Assembly (NCBI GenBank): GCA_046719185.1 | Contig: JBDNDK010000136.1 | Location: 1-6,674, forward strand | Origin: JBDNDK01 sp046719185 | GTDB lineage: Bacteria; Armatimonadota; UBA5829 | Reading direction: 5' to 3' | Length of the DNA stretch: 6,674 nt | Shown here: positions 4,430-6,674 of the stretch, one piece after another | Position numbering within the stretch: the stretch's first letter is position 1 | Layout: the number at the start of each line of letters is the position of its first letter | Translations under genes and position numbers: made by a program | The notes under the pieces: model-generated | What the model saw: the letters and a program-made list of their open reading frames with translations, nothing else | The model's database searches: none | Told to the model about the DNA's origin: nothing

Positions 4430-5767
4430 ATGAAAACAGTCAGGGACATAATGACCACTGATGTGGTTTGGATAAGCCCTTCTGCAAGAGTGAAAACAGC
4501 AGTAGTTCTTATGAAAGGGCATAATTTAGAAGCCATACCTGTTATTGATACAAATGAGGTAGTGGTGGGCATTGTTACGACTCAATCAGTACTGGGTGTT
4601 CCTGATAACCAATATGTAACAGAAATAATGGATACAAATTTCTGCGTTCTTGACCCTGACGTCCCCGTTTCTGAGGCTGCAGAAATACTCCAAGAACATA
4701 AAACATCTCATGCTTTGGTGCTTGATAAAGCAAGGCTTGCAGGCACTATCACTAATTCTGACCTTATCCCTGAACTTGGACATAATTATGACCCCTTAAC
4801 TGGCCTGCCATATTCTGATACATTCAGAGAATGGGCAATGAATGCATTAAAAAGAGGACAGGAAATATGCATTCTCTTTTTTGATATGGATGATTTTGGT
4901 CAGTTTAACAAAAAGCATGGACATGTTACTGGTGACCTTATTATTAAAGAAGTAGCAAATGTAATTAAACAAGGCATTCATAAAGAGACTGATTATGCCT
5001 GCAGATATGGTGGAGATGAGTTTGCTGTTGTAACTATTAGACTGGAACCAGAGGCTAGAAGACTGGCTGAAGCATTGCAGTCTAAAATGTTTATGATTGA
5101 TATTCCTGAAATTGAAGAAAGAATATCTGTAACTTTTGGTATTGCTGGCGGCAGAAGAACTAGAGAAAGAGATGATATGCATTATGCTGCCACTATTGAT
5201 AATCTTATTACAAAAGCTAGCAAAGATTGTCTTGCTCACAAAAAGACTGCAGGTCAAGTATTAGCTTGGGTTACTGAAGATGATACAAAACAAGAATCAG
5301 TTAATTCTGAACCTGAGGTGAAAGTTGAAAATGTTAAAGTTCATAAAACTCTACAAGCTTCAGCTAGGCTAAAAATTGAAAATATATCACTTTCCATCAC
5401 TGATGCAGATGTGAGTGTTAGTGTTTCTCTTAAAAAAGGTCTATCTGAGTATAAGAGAACATCAAGCGGATATGTGGTAGATGATAGAAATATTCTAAAA
5501 CTGGTTGCAGAAGCAACTGCTGGAGCTGTGTGTTCATCTATTCCTGAAGGACATGGCATTATAATTGATGATGTTGTATCATACAAAATGGCAAATGATG
5601 ATACAATAATTACTGTTGCATGTTTGTTTATTTCTCCACAAAACTCAGTGAAGACTATTGGCAGTGCTGTGATTAAAAGAGGCGACAGATTTAGAGCTAC
5701 TGCTGCTGCTGTATTGAGTGCTGTTAATAGACTCATTGAAGCAATTCCTGCTGCAAGCAGTGAGTAG
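4430..5767 (+). CDS. CBS-pair / GGDEF diguanylate cyclase with a duplicated C-terminal domain
   Basis: 445 residues, cytosolic, no membrane segment. Residues 1-116 are two CBS motifs (first TVRDIMTTDVVWISP, second VTEIMDTNFCVLDP), which as a pair usually bind adenine nucleotides. Residues 121-280 are a GGDEF domain: DPLTGLPYSDTF, metal-site FDMDDF (151-156), GHVTGD (164-169) and an intact RYGGDEF (192-198). Such domains make cyclic di-GMP from two GTP. The inhibitory I-site, normally RxxD, is KETD (185-188), so product inhibition may be weakened. After a Glu/Val-rich linker, residues 307-440 form an unfamiliar domain of two similar halves. I use the ATG at 4430, with AGGGG five bases upstream, rather than the TTG at 4385 in the same frame. 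It is a single gene converging on the GHMP kinase. A nucleotide-controlled c-di-GMP synthase is the best reading; activity is inferred from motifs. Confidence 0.88.
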   Translation: MKTVRDIMTTDVVWISPSARVKTAVVLMKGHNLEAIPVIDTNEVVVGIVTTQSVLGVPDNQYVTEIMDTNFCVLDPDVPVSEAAEILQEHKTSHALVLDKARLAGTITNSDLIPELGHNYDPLTGLPYSDTFREWAMNALKRGQEICILFFDMDDFGQFNKKHGHVTGDLIIKEVANVIKQGIHKETDYACRYGGDEFAVVTIRLEPEARRLAEALQSKMFMIDIPEIEERISVTFGIAGGRRTRERDDMHYAATIDNLITKASKDCLAHKKTAGQVLAWVTEDDTKQESVNSEPEVKVENVKVHKTLQASARLKIENISLSITDADVSVSVSLKKGLSEYKRTSSGYVVDDRNILKLVAEATAGAVCSSIPEGHGIIIDDVVSYKMANDDTIITVACLFISPQNSVKTIGSAVIKRGDRFRATAAAVLSAVNRLIEAIPAASSE

Positions 5768-5794
5768 TACTTTTTAAGAGTTAATTATTCTATA

Positions 5795-5822
5795 GATTAT
5801 TCGCTTCGCTCAGAATGATTTA
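5795..5822. repeat. Hairpin-forming intergenic repeat element
   Basis: In the 78-base gap between two convergent genes, ATTATTC and GAATGAT (one mismatch) flank a GC-richer centre. The minus strand of that centre reads TGAGCGAAGCGAA and includes GCGAAGC, known as an unusually stable DNA mini-hairpin. The sequence resembles a short dispersed repeat (core TCTGAGCGAAGCGAA) that I recall from intergenic regions of several bacteria. There is no T-run behind it on either strand, so it is not a standard terminator. Only one copy is in this window, so the repeat status rests on memory. Confidence 0.5.
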
Positions 5823-5845
5823 TCCCAAAATGCATATCATAAATT

Positions 5846-6674
5846 TTATATTTCTATAATTCCTGCACCAGCTGAAAATGTTACTGGTCTTCTATTTTGA
5901 GTCGGATTCTGGAGTGCATTTTCAAGATTTGCAAGCAATTCATCTCTTATATCTTTATCTAAAGATTCTATTGTATTTCTATAATCATCAAATAATGAAC
6001 TTTTTGAATAATATTCTATATCCAAATAGCTGCAAAAATCTTCTTCATATCCTTCTAAGACCATAATTGACACACATCCACCACTGCCAGCACCAGTTAG
6101 CTTACCGCCTAAATATCCGGGTCCATTTTTTGCAATATTGAGAAGAATCTCAAGCTGTGAATTGCTTACATCAAGGTCATCTCTCAATGTTTCCTGCAAT
6201 CTTTCAAGAAGCTCTCCAACTTCCTTTTGATACATTATATAGTCAAAAGATGAGACAGTTATTTGTTTTGATTTTAATTTGCAGTCTGCCTCAACAAAAA
6301 TAGTCTCAAGCCTTCTTCCTATTATATTTTCAGTATGAAAAAATCTTGCTGCTGCCCTTGGTTTGTATCCACCTTCATCAGGATATGGCAAGGTGTAGTC
6401 TCTTTCTATTTCTGCAAGAGTTTTATTTAATAATATCCCAGCTTGTTTGGGTGTTATATTTGCCGGCAATAGTCTAATGAGATCAACAATTGCTTCATCA
6501 GGAATTTGTAAAATTAGTTCATCTAGACTACCCAATTTGCAGAAATTCTCTGAGATAGGATCCCATAAATACGGTTCGGAATCTAGTAACATACAGTCTT
6601 TTGATACTGATATATTAAGTTTTTTTTCAACAGCTCTGTTTATATAACCAGAGGATGTATCACCTGTCTCATTT
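5846..6674 (-). CDS. Galactokinase-family GHMP kinase, 5' truncated by the window edge
   Basis: The frame is open from the TAA at 5846-5848 to the right edge. The ATG at 6592 is not the true start, because 27 more codons continue upstream without a stop. The 275 visible residues are the C-terminal part. GGKLTGAGSGGCV (visible residues 189-201) is GHMP motif 3, which lies by the phosphates of ATP. Before it, RAAARFFHTENIIGRR and LQETLRDDLDVSNSQLEILLNIA match the galactokinase pattern of R-A-x-H-x-x-x-E and S-L-R-D-x-x-x-V-S-x-x-E-L-D. The ending PVTFSAGAGI resembles the family's final Gly-Ala strand. Galactokinases phosphorylate C1 of galactose, but related enzymes act on galacturonate, arabinose or other sugars. 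The substrate-binding N-terminal half is outside the window, so I leave the substrate open. It converges on the GGDEF gene. Confidence 0.82.
   Translation of the reverse strand, partial: NETGDTSSGYINRAVEKKLNISVSKDCMLLDSEPYLWDPISENFCKLGSLDELILQIPDEAIVDLIRLLPANITPKQAGILLNKTLAEIERDYTLPYPDEGGYKPRAAARFFHTENIIGRRLETIFVEADCKLKSKQITVSSFDYIMYQKEVGELLERLQETLRDDLDVSNSQLEILLNIAKNGPGYLGGKLTGAGSGGCVSIMVLEGYEEDFCSYLDIEYYSKSSLFDDYRNTIESLDKDIRDELLANLENALQNPTQNRRPVTFSAGAGIIEI

Noticed and set aside
4847..5257. Open frame of 136 codons on the - strand
   Set aside because: Antisense to the GGDEF domain, whose catalytic motifs are intact; the translation is Ser/Asn/Ile-rich without a recognisable domain.
5341..5736. 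Open frame of 131 codons on the - strand
   Set aside because: Antisense to the C-terminal domain of the GGDEF protein; no ribosome site or family motif.
6447..6647. Open frame of 66 codons on the + strand
   Set aside because: Antisense to the GHMP kinase frame, which continues through this stretch to the window edge.

Overview
The window is strongly AT-rich bacterial DNA with tight gene packing, good Shine-Dalgarno sites and sigma70-type promoters. It reads as chromosomal sequence from a low-GC, probably anaerobic or host-associated bacterium. Deferribacterota (for example a Mucispirillum-like organism) and Clostridia are both conceivable. Nothing in the sequence fixes the lineage, so this is a guess from gene content and composition.

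Left part (1-1399, + strand): the 3' end of a CRISPR-Cas locus. A gene cut by the window edge ends in a HEPN-type ribonuclease motif of the kind found in Csm6/Csx1/TIGR02710 effectors. It overlaps by 8 bases a full-length cas6, whose product cuts precursor crRNA. The pair points to a type III system lying mostly upstream of the window; no CRISPR repeats are visible here. The last four bases of cas6 (CTAG) are also the last four bases of an opposing gene.

Centre-left (1396-3113, - strand): a likely housekeeping operon pcm (protein-L-isoaspartate O-methyltransferase) - DUF2500-like membrane protein - DUF167/YggU-like protein. Upstream of it, on the same strand, is a small very acidic lipoprotein gene. 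That gene has its own Rho-independent terminator, which separates it from pcm.

Centre (3114-3718): about 600 bases without an intact gene. It holds a possible decayed acetyltransferase remnant, two palindromes (one matching the Gram-positive SOS-box pattern GAAC-N4-GTTC inside a promoter-like spacer), a set of imperfect repeats about 60 bases apart, and a consensus promoter (TTGACA-16-TATAAT) with a palindrome over its -35 box. This promoter drives an orphan 124-residue gene at 3719-4093. A terminator and an adjacent promoter lie in the following 336-base gap.

Right part (4430-6674): a CBS-pair/GGDEF protein, probably a nucleotide-sensing diguanylate cyclase, with a C-terminal domain built from two similar halves. 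It converges on a galactokinase-family GHMP kinase that is cut by the right edge. The short gap between them carries a hairpin-forming GC-richer repeat. I see no mobile element, tRNA or rRNA. The most interesting items are the CRISPR effector tail, the duplicated C-terminal domain of the GGDEF protein, and the operator-rich intergenic region around 3350-3670.
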